64,000 nucleotides of DNA from Hemerocallis citrina (GCA_017893485.1 CM030358.1:252753228-252817227), one strand, 5' to 3'; positions 23,329-35,190 are shown, numbered from the stretch's first letter. The notes: a model not told the origin generated them from the letters alone. A program made the numbers and translations.

Positions 23329-26300
23329 TGTAACCCCTATTTCTGCAAATACTTATTTCCTGGGTATTGTTCCGTATTCTGATATTTATAAATTTGTTAT
23401 TGTTAAATTCATTTTGAATTTATTGTTGAAGCTTTTCCTAAACAATAGTTGTAATTATTTTGAATAAACATTGTCTCTATTTCTACTTGATAACCTATTT
23501 ACATTTTTAACTCAAATCAAAGATATTGTTTCTATTTGAACTATTTCGACAACATCATATTTTTATATATTGATATTACTCTGATAATTGCTAGTATAAT
23601 TTATTAGTATTTTTAATCTTATTGTCATTTTATTATTAATGTTATTATTAGTATTATTATTTTATTGTCATGGTTAGTATTTCTATTCTTATTGTTATTA
23701 CGATTGTTTGTTATTATTATTGATTATTAAAACAAATCGACTCTTATTTAATAATTGTGCTTCTTTATTTTAAATAATTTATGTAATGTGATACAAATTG
23801 TATTATGTTATAATCACATTTTTATCGGATATCTTATTCTCTTGTATTTGGGTTTATATTAATCCATTCTATTCATGTAAATCTATTTTGTTTATTGGAT
23901 CTAATACCCAATTGCCCAATACCCAATATCCTACTTTTCCTCTATATATACTAATCTTTATTAAAACCCTATACTAACCCCACCGTCATTAACCCCAAAT
24001 CCCCCCATCACTGTGCGTCCCCCTCCTAATTCCCGCTCTCCCTCTCTCTGTTATCGCCAATCATCCCATCTCCGATCGCCACTTTCCTCCTCCCTATCGC
24101 CCTCGCCTGCATCACCTCGACCCTCGCCACCTCGTCGACCTCTCCTCCGACCACCATCCTCACATCCCATCATCGTCCCGCCTTTTCCATTGAACCCATC
24201 TTCCAGCTCTGAACCTCCCCACCTTCGAATCCTCCTCATCGTCACTGCCTCATCCCCCTAGCCTTCACCCTCATCTCCGCAGTCGCGACCCCCGATCATC
24301 CCGCCCTTGTGCACCACCCGAAGAACGACCTCTCGCTCGTCTCTTCCTCTCCCCTATTTCCGAACCAAAAACAGAGTACCCCACTGCACTCTCACCTCCT
24401 GATGCCCATGCCGTCACGCGCTGCCCATCGCGACCTCCAGTCGCACCGCCCATGCCCTGCCATCCGCTGTAACCCCTGTTTTTGTTAAATTGTATTTTCA
24501 AATATTTTCCCGTATTTTAAATTAAACTATTCTCTTTTTAAATTAATATGTTGTTCAAACTATTTTGTGAAGCCCAATATTTGATTATTCAACTATTTTA
24601 GTATTTGAAATATTTTGGAACCCAATTTTTATTATAAGCCCAGTAAATTTAAATTAAACCCAATGGTCTAATTATTTATTTTGAGCCTAATTCTATATTT
24701 AAATAATTAAATTGTTTTGAGCCCAAGGACCAGGCCCACCTCCTATTGGGTCTTGATCCGCTAACCCAAACCCAAACTCCATTGTTGACCAGATCCAACA
24801 ATTAATCCTTAAATTTCTCCCGTAACCCCCAATTAATATTCCTAATAATCTGCATTCTAATCTGTTATTTGAATCCCGTAAATCCCTCCCCTACAATCAC
24901 TCCCCTACTTAATTTTATACCATTATTATATTAATATCTTCCCTTATTCTCTCTCCCCATCCCCCTATTCTCTCTCTCCCTCCTTCTCTGATTAAAACAA
25001 AACCAAACGAACAAACAGACCCAAACACCCATTCTTCATCTTCTTCTTCCTCCCGCTCGAGCTTCCACCTCGCCCCTGCCTCGAACCCAATCCCATCGAC
25101 GCACCTCCACCTTCTCCAAATCGCCGCCACTCCCCTCGTCAACCCCATTGCCGTTGCCATCCCGCCTCCTCCTCGCAACCCTCCACTGCGCCGTTCCTCC
25201 GCACTCGCCACTCCATCACCAGGCTCAGTCGACCACCCCAACACCATCGTCCCACCATCCTCATCTTCGTCACCCGCCGTCAATCCCTTCATCTTCCTCA
25301 ACATCGTCTTCATTCCTCTCGCTCCCCTACGAACCCATTACACCATTGCTCCACCATCGTAGCTCCTCCACCTCTGCCTGGCCTTCCGCCATTGCCGAAA
25401 TCAGGAGCTCTGCCTCCCCTCGCCTCGTCGACCGAACAGCCGCAGTCGTCGCCAAGTCGCCACCAGCCACAGCCAACCTCGCCTCCGCCTCCTCTGTTTC
25501 CTCCGAAGAAAATAGAGCTCCGCGTTTCGTCGGAGTCCTCGCCGATTGCGTCGCTTCCCGACCAATCGCCGCTATGCCGTTGACGCCGCCCTCCGTTCCC
25601 CTCGACGTCGTGAGCCCCCGCCGCCGCAGCGCATCGCCGTCATCGCGCCATTCGTCCGCTCTCACTCGCGCTGTCGAGAGGAAGAAGGAGAATCGTGAGT
25701 GGGCAATTTCGGTGTTTCGTGTTCACCCACAGCAAATCCTAAGTGGCTGTTTCCTGTTCGGCCAGATCCGCTGCGTAGGAGCATTTCCACTAGTCGCTTT
25801 TGCTGTCCCATGTGTTGGCGCAGCAGATCCGCGACGCTGTTTTGTTGTTCGGGCTAATCGGGTGTGGGGATTTCTTCCTGAGTTACTGTGTTGTTTTGCG
25901 TGGATTTCTTGCACGTATTTTCGCGCGTGATTATCGTAAAAAAGGCAAGTATCTCTTGTACAATTTTGTTCTTCTAGTACAAGCCCTTGTAACAATACCG
26001 CAAGTATATTATTTTTGACTCCAATTCACATTCATAAGTTGAATTGATATCCGTTTCCATCCATAATCCGTCGATCCTGTATTCACATAAGATCGTGAAT
26101 ACTTTTGCTATCCTATGCATGACACGAACACAAATAAATACAAACATATGTACTTTTAGGGATTTTACATGTTAGTGTGAATGACTATTTTACCCTTTAT
26201 AATAATTTAAATGTTGTATATTATCCCTTAATTTTTGATTAAGTTTTATGCATGTAATCAGTCACTTTGTAGTTGCAATATTATTTTAGATGACCCTAAA

Positions 26301-29300
26301 ATATTATGGACCCATATATATAAAAATAAATTAGACCCATATATGTATTAATAAATTAGACCCAAATATGACATTAGAACTACATGTTTCACATCTCATG
26401 ACTTAAGAACATAATTCATGCACAATTCCTAAATGTTCCCTGTCCATATCTTGACATCGTGTTCATTGCATTATGATCATGTTAACAAAAGTAATAAAAG
26501 TAACAAGTCGGGGTATAAGGGAAAGATTTAAGTAGTGGGCAATATAGAAGAGCGTACTCGGACGGGAGCTCGTGGTTTCCCGATGCAAGTTGCAATTACA
26601 AGTTGCAAGATTGCGAATGACAAGTTTACATGTTTTACGTTACAAGTTTACACTCTACATGTTTCACATTGCTCGTATCTCGATACAATATTGAATGTAC
26701 ATGTTTTTCCCGAGTACGTGACCTATAAAACCCACCACTAAATCTAAACGAAATTGTATTGACTGTAGCAACCATGTAGTAAAAATATGGATGCATGAAG
26801 TGCTACCTAGATAGAATCAAACATTGGACATAAGATTAACACGTGCACTTGCATGATCCAATTACATGTTACATGTTCATGTTGACTTGATAATTTTTTA
26901 CTCGTTTACTTGTTTTACATGCCACTTATTTCATAATGCCCTGTTCATATCATGTTTACATATTGCATTTCCCTTACTCTTGATTCCTTGTTCTTTTCCT
27001 ATTTTTCTTTTGTTTTATTGTTGTTCCTGTTTCCCTTAGCATGTACCCCCTTGCGGCTCGTAACTTGTATTAACGGGTCTTCTTGTTTTCCTTTCCTTTT
27101 CTTTTGTTATAATATACTTGCAGGCCCAAATAGAGAGTTACCAGAAGGTGTCGCTGACCAAGTGTTCTAGTTTATCATTATCATGTTATCTTTAGTTGTA
27201 TTTTATTTCTTGCAACTATTTATTGTAATCCGGGCTTGTTTGATCCGTAATTATTTGTATTTCCCAGTTGTTGGTTATAATATGGAATATGTCTATAGCT
27301 TTCATTATCATATTGTGATTTAAATGCCTGCGTGGTTTGTTTTATGATCTTGTTGTTAAGTTTACTTGTACAGCTTATGAATGGTGTATTCGCACCATTC
27401 GCTGGGCCTTAGTCTCGAGCCTGTATTCCCGTATTTTGGAAAGCGGGGCGTGACATCCGCCACCAGCATTGCCGGAGCCTTCCGCACGCTCTCTCTCTTT
27501 CTGTCGAAGCGAGGAAGAAGGAGTGTAACCATTGGTCGAAACTGCTGTTTGGTGTTCGGTGAGTGTGAGTGGTCGATTTGGCTGTTCTGTGTTTTGGCAC
27601 AGCGATCCCCTTTCCATTGTTTGCTGTTTTGGGCCGATCCAGTGTGGGGATTTTTGGAGTTTCTGTGCTTTGGTTGCTGTTGGATTCCTTCGCACGTATT
27701 TCACACGTGTTTTGGGTTTTTCGCCTAGGATTCTTATCCTGTTATTCTTATTATTTGAATCTGCAATAACAGGAAAGTCTCTTCTTAAACCCCTTTTATT
27801 ATTTGTGTTCAAAATTATTTGATCTCCTGCAAGTAGATCCTGTCCATTTTGTTATCAAAAACTTCTTTTGACAATTTCGTTAAGATTATCGAGGGTTTAC
27901 ATGAGCTAACCCGACATACTCTTAACATCGTGCTATCTCTTTAATCTTAGACCCAGTCCCCATTGTTTCATGCATATGCACATTTAAATAACTAAATCAT
28001 GCATAGGACTGCTTGATAAATTGGACCTTGAAATTGTATGTGCTAAATTGAAGTTACTCGATGAATTGACACCATGACCGTCATAAATGTATTTTAAACC
28101 TTAGAAATTTACATGTTGACACCTAGGATTGCTTTGATTACTGATATGCATGCTATATGTAATCGTATGAATTATTTGTTATCCTTTTATGTTAAGTTGA
28201 TTTCTGGACTGCTGTCAGTTTCACTTTGAATCAGATTTTTAATCATGCTAATGACATAATTTGAAAGAACTTACTGAACATAAAATGTAGCCCTTGATGT
28301 CTAGATAATTTTTCCTTGTTCTGGATTTTAATTCCAATTTTCCATCTGTTAGTTATCATCACTTTACTGCAACTGTGTTAGTAATTTCAGACTCATAATT
28401 TCATGCGTATCCTGCTGTTGCTTATTTTATTTGACTCTGTTAACAGTAAAATAAAATTTTAAAATAAATTAGGCTGGACCTAGACATGTATAGCTACTTT
28501 CCTAAAATTTTTTAGATTTTATTAATGAGTTCTCTGACCCGTAACAATTAGTTGAACACAACTTACTGCATGTTGACTAAACATAAAACCTGATTAGAAT
28601 TGAGTTTTCACCATACTTTCGGTATCTTTTATATGCCTTAATTATACTCGCTGGAACTGTGTGGAAGTCTACTTTCCAGATCTTCCGGCGGATTCAGATT
28701 TACTATTGTGTAGTGACCATAATCAATGTTTTGGTACAGCAAGGTCATGCTGTCCTGATTTTGTGAAATGTGTTATATGACCCGTTTGCTTCATGATTTG
28801 TCTGTAACGCATAGAATTAGACACACTTAGTATTATACAATATTGATACTTTCTTGCATACTCACATAGGATGAAAATAAATTAATAACAAGCCAGGGTA
28901 TTATGGGTAGACTTGGTAGTGAACAATCGGGAAATGTACTCGGTAAGGCCTTCTCGCTCGCACGAATACTTGACATAGAATGAGGAGATTGTCTTGGAAG
29001 AAGATTATCACGTTATCTTGTTATCGCGTTATCTCGTTATCTAGTTATGCCAAGTACACGAACCGTAAATTCACCATCGGTCTAAAACGATCACTGTGCT
29101 TGCGCGGAACCTGTGAAATGTGACGCAGTAGTACGTGCACTAGATAGATTAATAAAATACTTAATAACCTGCATCTCATGCTTGATCTTGTCTTGACATC
29201 ACTCGTTACATGCGTGATTATTGTACACCTTTGATATTATAGCTTGCCCTTGCTTTGCTCTTTGACTTTGATCATGTCCCTTTTCTCTGATATTCATGCT

Positions 29301-29757
29301 TTCCTTTATCCTATATTTTTCTCTACTTGTTGCCCACAACTTACTCTAAGGGCACTCTTTTCTTTCTTTTTAGATCCAGTATTAACAGGTACCGAAGGAA
29401 CAATACTAGAAGGACTTGGTGAGCAATCTCTCTGAAGATTGGAGCTGGACTATTAAACTACTTAGCTATCTTTTCTTATTTGCTTATTGTATTTCTTTTT
29501 ATCATACTTTGTATTCTTAGGCTTTATGACCCGAAATTTATTTTTATCCCAGATGTTGGATTATTATTTGGTGAATTTATTTCATAATTATCTTTGAGTT
29601 TATTTATCGTTTATGTGATTATATTCTTTGCCTGCGTGGTTGTTCTTCTTGTATATTGTTGAGTTAGACTGGTACAGCTCATGGATGATATATAATCATT
29701 TGTTGGGCCGTACGTTACGTGCTCGTATTCCCGTATTTTGGGAAGCGGAGCGTGACA
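23329..29757 (+). repeat. Element F 3' LTR (contains solo LTR G)
   Basis: It starts tgtaacccctatttctg and ends gggaagcggagcgtgaca. TATA box at 23943-23950. The GC-rich leader is interrupted by G at 24468-27455. The 5' LTR of F holds the uninterrupted site (catccgccgccagc near 17931). The inverted-repeat arms are at 28936-28945 and 29048-29057; the right arm has decayed (8 of 10). Confidence 0.9.
24468..27455 (+). mobile_element. Element G: solo LTR (2988 bp) nested in F 3' LTR
   Basis: It starts tgtaacccctgtttttg and ends ggaaagcggggcgtgaca, with perfect duplications tccgc at 24463-24467 and 27456-27460. It belongs to the A/F lineage but is diverged. It has a GC-rich leader (about 25030-25930), a splice-donor-like aggcaagt at 25943, and inverted-repeat arms GTACTCGG (26554-26561) and CCGAGTAC (26710-26717). 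The 260-codon ORF at 25148-25930 lies in the leader, is Ser/Pro/Ala-rich and overlaps an open antisense frame, so I treat it as compositional. Confidence 0.92.
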
Positions 29758-30108
29758 CTTGTGATGATGTATTGTAGGATCTTTATAGTAGACATGAAGA
29801 ACTACTTGTGTTATTTTTTTCATGAATAAACATCCATATGTTAATGAAAAATCATAACTTGGAAAAGGACTCTTTTTGACCTAAAAATCATGTATTTTAA
29901 CCATAGATTTGTATAGTTGTTAATGGATATTGACATGAAGATTTACTAACTACTGTGTGCATGAAAATACAAATTTTTAGTTGAATAAATCTCAGTTTCA
30001 TTAGATTTATTTTGTTGTTTTGTTTATGTTAAATTGCTGAGATTAAGGGTGATTGTTTAGGGTTTACGAACCCTTGCTTTTATCGGGTTTGGAATTGATC
30101 TGTTAACA

Positions 30109-30655
30109 GGGTCTATCAACCGGGTTTGTTTGTGCTTGGATTTGATTTGTTCTGGTTCTTTTATTTTGGATCTAGTTTTGTTGGATTCGGATCTGAATCC
30201 AAAGAGAAAGTTGTGGGTTTGAGTTGATTTATTTGCAGGTTTGAAGAGTATCCAGGTTTGACTGTGTAAGCAGGTCAGGTTCAGATGCAAGGGGTGCGGG
30301 TCTGCAAATGAATGGGGCAAGGGTTTGATTAAGGAAGGGGATGGTTTTGTATAAGTCATATTTGGTTTGTATTAGAGTTAATGGGTCTGTCAACCGTGTT
30401 TGTTTGTGCTTGGATTTGATTTGTTCAGGTTCTTTTATTTTGGATCTAGTTTTGTTGTATTCGAATCTGAATCCAAAGAGAAAGTTATGGGTCTGAGTTG
30501 ATTTATTTGCAGGTTTGAAGAGTATCAAGGTCTGACTATGTAAGCAGGTCAGGTTCAGATACAAGGGGTGCGGGTCTGCAAATGAATGGGGCACGGGTTT
30601 GATTAAGGCAGGGGATGGTTTTGAATAAGTCAGGATTTGGTTTGGAATAGAGTTT
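30109..30655 (+). repeat. 274-bp tandem duplication in LTR H
   Basis: The phrase gggtctatcaacc at 30109 recurs as gggtctgtcaacc at 30383, and the following text (tttgtttgtgcttggatt, ggatctagttttgttg, gggtgcgggtctgcaaat) repeats with few changes. There are two copies in direct orientation. The antisense ORFs here share the duplication and are not genes. Confidence 0.9.
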
Positions 30656-32499
30656 GTTTGGATTAGGGAGTTAAGTGAGTTGAGATTGGGTTTGATTAAA
30701 TTAAGATTTGATTGTTATGTGTATAATTTTAGATTTAGAATGTGAATAATTTCAGATTTGGAAGGTATATAATTTCAAATTTAGAATGTGGATAATTTCA
30801 TATTTTAGAGTTCTATTAATTTCATATATAAAGGCTTATTAATTACACATTGAGGGTTGACTAAATTCATATTTAAGACTTGATTAATTTCAGATTTGGT
30901 TTTGATTAAATTTTGGGTTTGGGTTGAATATTAGTAGAGACCTAGAATTGAGTTAAAAGTGATTATTTAATTGAATTAAAACTAGTTGGAGACTAGCGCG
31001 CTTAATTCTAATATTTTATAGAGTTTATTGATATGCAGAGTGGAGAGTTGTAAGAGGATAGTAAGGATCATAGGATTATACTTGTGAGAGGCAAGTGAAT
31101 CCGTTCAAGTTATGTCTGGGTTTAGGATTCTTCGAAGGTGAGAACTCCTATTCTTTATTAGTTAAGTTTGTAGGGTGACCATATATAACCCTAGATTGGA
31201 TTGGGGTGCGACATCCTATGTGGTTAGAGTTCTAAAGGCTGAGTAGGATTCAGGGTGCCAGCAAGATTGTGGATTTTGGGAATGAGCCAGGTTGGATTAG
31301 TATCCCAGCATAATTGAATTAAGTCTGGTAGGGTTATGCTAGCACTAGAAGGGATTTGTTTCTTTGTGATCAAAGGACATGCACTACAAGGGAGTTGTAC
31401 CGAAACATGAGCAAATGTGAGTAGGGTGCTCTATATACTCGGGCGGTGGATTCCATGACTATATTTTCGTTCAGATGGAAACAAGTCGTCAGGATTTCGG
31501 GACTATGAATAGTAGGGCGTTGGATTCCGGGATTATAATTAGTCGAGCGGAGTGAGACGAATCTCCAGAATTCCTGGACTAGAGCGACGCTTACGGGATG
31601 TCTGCGCGATGAAGGCTCTACAATGATCTGACGGGGCGAGTTGATCACCAGGATTTCAAGACTATAAATAATCGGGTGGTGGACTTCGGAATTATAAATG
31701 GTTGGGCGGAGTGGGATTGATCTCCAGAAGCTGGAATGAGAGCCAATACTCGCGAGATATCTGAATCTTGATATTTGTCACGGTTATAAGTGTGCATAGC
31801 TATAGATTAAACCCTACAATGAGGATAATGTTAAGGGATTGCCCTCAGACTATGTTGTATGGGTGGCATAGAATTCGAACAAGTGCGCATTAGAAAGTGC
31901 ATCGCGTGCATGTTATTTGTGCATTAGTCTTTAGGATCATGGCATACATTGACACACTTAGGACAGTCACATTTATTACATTATTTTGTGTTAAAGTTTG
32001 TGGTTGTTGAGTTTGGAGGATCGCTATTGTTGTTAGCATTTCGTCAGTTGTATTCAACTTACGAGCCTATGGTTTACAAGTATTGCAAGACTCTTGTCAA
32101 CGGGTGGAATGGACGTGAGTTTGTGATGGACTTTAATGGGAGATTGAAATTTTAATGGTGTAATAGATTTGTAATTATTGAGTAAAATTCTGTTGTGTAT
32201 TGTAAAGAACGATGATGTAATAAAAGTTTTAAATTCTCTTTGTTTTTGTGTTGTACAAATTTGAAGTAAAAGATCTTGGATGAGTCACGAATTAACTGTG
32301 TATGAAATTCAGGGCGCTAAAGAAAAATATTTCATTAATCAAAAGAAAGGGACATAGTGGTGGTCAGTCTGTAGCTAGGCAAGAAATACGGAAAAATAAA
32401 AGAAAAAAACTATATATTGAAGCATTGGAGAGATAGAGAACTTCTTTGCCCACTACAGGCAACCTCATAGGTTCTCTCCTCTCCATCCTCTCTCCGTAA

Positions 32500-33430
32500 G
32501 AGTGGAGGTACCATCATCCTCGTCAACCATAAATGCCTCTCCATCCGATTCGTTCCAGTTCTCCTTGGGATCCTCCCCTCCTCACGAAGGTAGTTGTACC
32601 AAGTTCCACAGAAGTCGTTAACCCACTCTTGATATCCTTAATGGCCTTATTGTAGCCGAATCCATAGTGACAATAACCATGTCGAGGGCCGCCTTTCGAA
32701 AGTATTCATCTTCTCCCTCATCACCACCTTCACTTCCTCCCTCGCCTTTGCCTCCATTTTCTTCTCCTTCCGCAGCCTCTCCTGCTCAGCGATGAGCGAG
32801 GCCACCTCCATTGCCAGTTCCTTCTTCTTCTCCACCGAGGCGTCGAGGGCCACTTTAGTGTCAAGTCCTTCTTTCTTGACCCTCGCCACCCTACTCTGAA
32901 AGCGCCTCATCTCATACCCATGCTGACGCTTCATCTCGGCACCGTGGAAAGCATTCTACAAAAAGAAAACACTAATGACTTAGAAAAATTGGGCAATTGA
33001 GAACACAAAAATGAAAGGTGTCGGCTACTCACCACGCATTCGACTTGGGACCACTTTAGATAACTAGACTCGAACGTCTCATGAGCAAGCTTAGCCCAAT
33101 CCCGAGTCAGAGCATAATTGTCCATCACCTCAACTCTGATCCTTGCATCGGTCACAAACTTGACGAATGTTATCTTCCAATCAAGCTTGTAGATTGGCTC
33201 CTCGGTGGTAGAAACGTGTATTTGTGCCACAAGGGTAAGGGCAGGGAGAGGGCTCTACTATCCCAGTGATGGCAAGGGCTGAGGGGCTCGGAGGGACCTT
33301 CAAAGTTCGGCTGGGGTTTCCTTCGCCGCCACCACTTCCTTCTTCGAAGGCGGGAGAGTTGAGGTCGACCAAGTGGACCTCTTGCAACTCTTCTTAGAGC
33401 CGTCCGGCCTCTTCCTCTACATTTCAAGCC
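32500..33430 (-). pseudogene. Antisense spliced coiled-coil gene of element T
   Basis: Read on the minus strand, an exon ends at 33033 (DARIRVEVMDNYALTRDWAK, FESSYLKWSQVECV). Then comes a 77-base intron, 32956-33032, with a strong donor GTGAGT and a pyrimidine-rich acceptor ending TTGTAG. The next exon continues in frame: NAFHGAEMKRQHGYEMRRFQ, then a Lys/Glu-rich heptad-like stretch (VEKKKELAMEVASL, AEQERLRKEKKMEAKAREE), a probable coiled coil. Upstream (33181-33387) a Ser/Pro-rich segment is in a shifted frame. Extra antisense ORFs between integrase and 3' LTR are known in Tat-lineage elements; their function is unknown. Frameshifts and stops near 32500-32640 suggest decay. Confidence 0.6.
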
Positions 33431-33933
33431 TTCATGCGAGAACCTTTTCCTCGTTGATCATTTCTGCAAAGAAGATAAACATTAGATAAAAAGTTGGTCA
33501 TTAAAAAATCACGGCAATAAAAATCTACTAGGGTCCACCAGACTCAGCCCCCACTTAACCAAGTCTTTTTCTTGCAGTTCAGCCCAACAACCGCCCCCTT
33601 CTGAAAGATCTTCAAGATCGGTGCCACATGCCTTCCTCGCACAGCAAAAATTTAGGATTTTCCCAAAATTCGTGCCCTCCATTGATTTTTTATTAAAATT
33701 CTAAAAAATAATTAAAATTTGAAAATTTTAATTAAAAATTCCAAAAAAATAATTAAAAATTCCAAAATCCAAAAAAAAATCCAGAAAAATAGTTACTTCG
33801 CCCAGAAGCTTCAAATAAGGCTCCTATCGTCTCCTATCTCTTCCGAAAGTCAGGCAGGCACACCAGATCATTTGAAATAGAGCAAACTACTCCTTGAAGG
33901 CCGTGAAATCCGACCTTCAGGAGTGGGAGCTTA
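33431..33933 (+). other. Element T non-coding tail before the probable 3' LTR
   Basis: Contains a very AT-rich block (33680-33790) of repeated attaaaattccaaaa words and ends in a purine-rich tract, aggagtgggagc (about 33919-33930), which could prime plus-strand synthesis. No gene seen. Confidence 0.4.
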
Positions 33934-34378
33934 TGATATCAAAAGAAATCATAATAAATCAGGGTTGTATTAATTGGGCACGCATCTCAAAGCTTGTAGC
34001 TGCAGAACGGTAATTTTTAGCAACTATAAACCCAATAAAGGAACATGAGCTGTCTTGAGGCCCATGAACTCAACCAGGCCTGCAGATAAGGCTTACTTAT
34101 AGCCTAAGAAAGTGGAATTTCCAGTTAATTACAGCTACAGTAAAATCTCCTAAACCATGAATTAAATAACCAATTATATCCCTTAAATAGGGGAATCTCC
34201 AAAAGATACATTCTCAGGTCTTTCTTAGGGAGCAAGACTTCTAGCCCATAAAGACTCCCTCCTCAATCAATAATTGGTAATCAATTTTTTGCAACCAAAA
34301 TTCTAGTCTTTTTGTGAGTTACTGACTTGCACGTCAGAGTCTTTCGCCGGGGCTAACCCCGTGTTTAGACTTTGTGCA
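33934..34378 (+). repeat. Probable 3' LTR of element T (about 445 bp)
   Basis: It starts tgatatcaaaag after a purine tract and ends ttagactttgtgca. It has a TATA-like cttaaatagg near 34180 and near the end the phrase cttgcacgtcagagtctttc followed by gccggggctaaccccg, the kind of R/U5 ending seen in Tat-type LTRs. The exact ends are uncertain because the partner LTR is outside the window. Confidence 0.4.
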
Positions 34379-34784
34379 GGTTTACCTGTGATTTTTCAGT
34401 CGTCCGATTCAGATCCAAATGCTCTCAATGGTTCTTACTCAGATCAAGGAAAACTTCAATCATGGCAAATTCAGGTCTAATCGACGGTTCCGATTATAAG
34501 TTTCCCCCTAAAAAAAAACTCATTATCGCCTCCCACACCAGAAAAAAGCAGCAACAAGTCCCAAATCATTTGTCACTTTAGGTTTCAAAGACAATGTTTA
34601 ACCTTTTTAAACACTCATTAGTGAAAGCTTTTAGTAGAGTACCAAATTGTCCTCCCTAAGTTCTTTGAGTAGATCATTTATTAGCTTTCAATATAAAGGA
34701 AATTAACTACGAGTAGATCATTTAATCACTTTAAACTTAGAATGGCATATATATTAGGACGGGAGAAGTACAGCATTTTAGAAT
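34379..34784 (+). other. Short host-like stretch with a MITE-like tail
   Basis: Bases 34379-34600 show nothing convincing. 34620-34784 ends in a minus-strand phrase tacttctcccgtcctaat, which resembles the ctccctccgtcc terminus of Stowaway-type MITEs, and contains the word gtagatcattta twice. I could not find a clean opposite terminus. Confidence 0.3.
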
Positions 34785-35182
34785 TTTAGCACCTCGTTAT
34801 ACTGGAATCACTCAAAGTAGGGTGGTGGGAAAATTCATTCGATATCCGACATGCCTCCTGCCGGATATTGCCCATCAAGAAATTCCTGCAGATTCATTAA
34901 TTCTAAGTTAGCATGGACAAATCTCAAATCTTATCACTAATAATTATGCGGAATCCATGTACGTAGCCATATGGCTAAAAAGTTGATTGATTGATGCCTA
35001 CATTGCAAGTGCCAGGTATATATGGTAGTACAAATATAGAGAGAAGAAGAGAATACCAAATGGAAATGCCAAAAGATCGAAGGATCCCACTTGCTGATCT
35101 GCATCTGCAAGAAGCTTCCATTGGTTCTGAACCCATGAACACACAACACCTTCATCTTCCTTGCCTTTGTCTCCTCATTCAT
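34785..35182 (-). pseudogene. FSH-family serine hydrolase (DUF341-like) gene fragment, two exons, disrupted
   Basis: Exon 1 (35182-35057) encodes MKVLCVHGFRTNGSFLQMQI then SKWDPSIFWHFHL, the N-terminus of plant FSH-type serine hydrolases, where LHGFRTSG and SKWDPS-like wording is typical. The intron is 35056-34886 (GTATTC...TCTGCAG). Exon 2 continues in frame: EFLDGQYPAGGMSDIE, stop, IFPPPYFE, stop, FQYNE. Family members usually read PFPAQGKSDVEG and IFPPPYYEWFQF there, so the stops replace Gly and Trp. These proteins are alpha/beta-hydrolases with a nucleophilic Ser in a later exon, which is absent here. It is truncated towards T, so it may have been broken by T or by local rearrangement. 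Confidence 0.8.
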
Positions 35183-35190
35183 CTGAAAAT

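Larger units (their letters stand above)
13214..29757 (+). mobile_element. Element F: non-autonomous Ty3/gypsy element with two LTRs and gag relic only
   Basis: LTRs are 13214-20250 and 23329-29757. After subtraction of nested E and G they are about 3462 and 3436 bp, so they pair well. Both start tgtaacccctattt and end gcgtgaca. The flanks are cttgt on both sides (13209-13213 and 29758-29762). A perfect tRNA-Met primer site and a purine tract are present. Between the LTRs there is only 3.1 kb: a collapsed gag, then microsatellite and unassigned sequence, with no RT or integrase. By eye about six differences occur in the first 60 bases of the two LTRs, so the insertion is not recent. The gag relates to that of element A. 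Confidence 0.92.
12592..32321 (+). mobile_element. Element H: solo LTR of B/E-like family, split by element F
   Basis: The left edge tataacacc (12592) corresponds to tgtaacacc of element B with one base changed. The right edge gaaattcagggcgctaaa (ends 32321) corresponds to aaattcggggcgctaca of B. Both flanks are gaaaa (12587-12591 and 32322-32326), a perfect 5-bp duplication. Removing F (13214-29757 plus one cttgt) leaves about 3.2 kb, similar to LTRs B, C and E. No internal domain is present, so H is a solo LTR left by recombination. 29763-30100 and 30900-31450 show only AT-rich LTR sequence. Around 31480-31745 there are degenerate units with gggattataa and cgagcggagtg. Confidence 0.85.
7857..34378 (+). 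mobile_element. Element T: decayed Tat/Retand-type Ty3/gypsy retrotransposon, host of nested insertions
   Basis: Plus-strand pieces follow each other in Tat-lineage order: protease tail, RT, RNase H plus a second archaeal-type RNase H, integrase, a tandem-repeat 3' region, an antisense ORF and a probable 3' LTR. The 5' part (gag, 5' LTR) is not in the window because D interrupts T at 7856/7857. Solo LTR H (12592-32321), bounded by gaaaa duplications, interrupts the 3' region, so T resumes at 32327. Lineage is assigned from wording such as NLGVKSVQQKHRKF and SYPEWLAIVVM in RT, and from the second RNase H. The right boundary near 34378 is uncertain. Confidence 0.75.

Noticed and set aside
25148..25930. 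260-codon open frame in solo LTR G
   Set aside because: It lies in the GC-rich leader of the LTR. Composition is Ser/Pro/Ala-biased, antisense frames are open too, and no domain is recognisable. The related leaders in F and A do not preserve it as one frame.
30057..30594. Two similar antisense ORFs in LTR H
   Set aside because: Their similarity comes from the 274-bp tandem duplication. No known domain, and the region is LTR sequence.
34372..34581. 69-codon ORF after the T LTR
   Set aside because: No recognisable similarity, ends in a Lys-rich low-complexity stretch, and its start lies in the LTR end.
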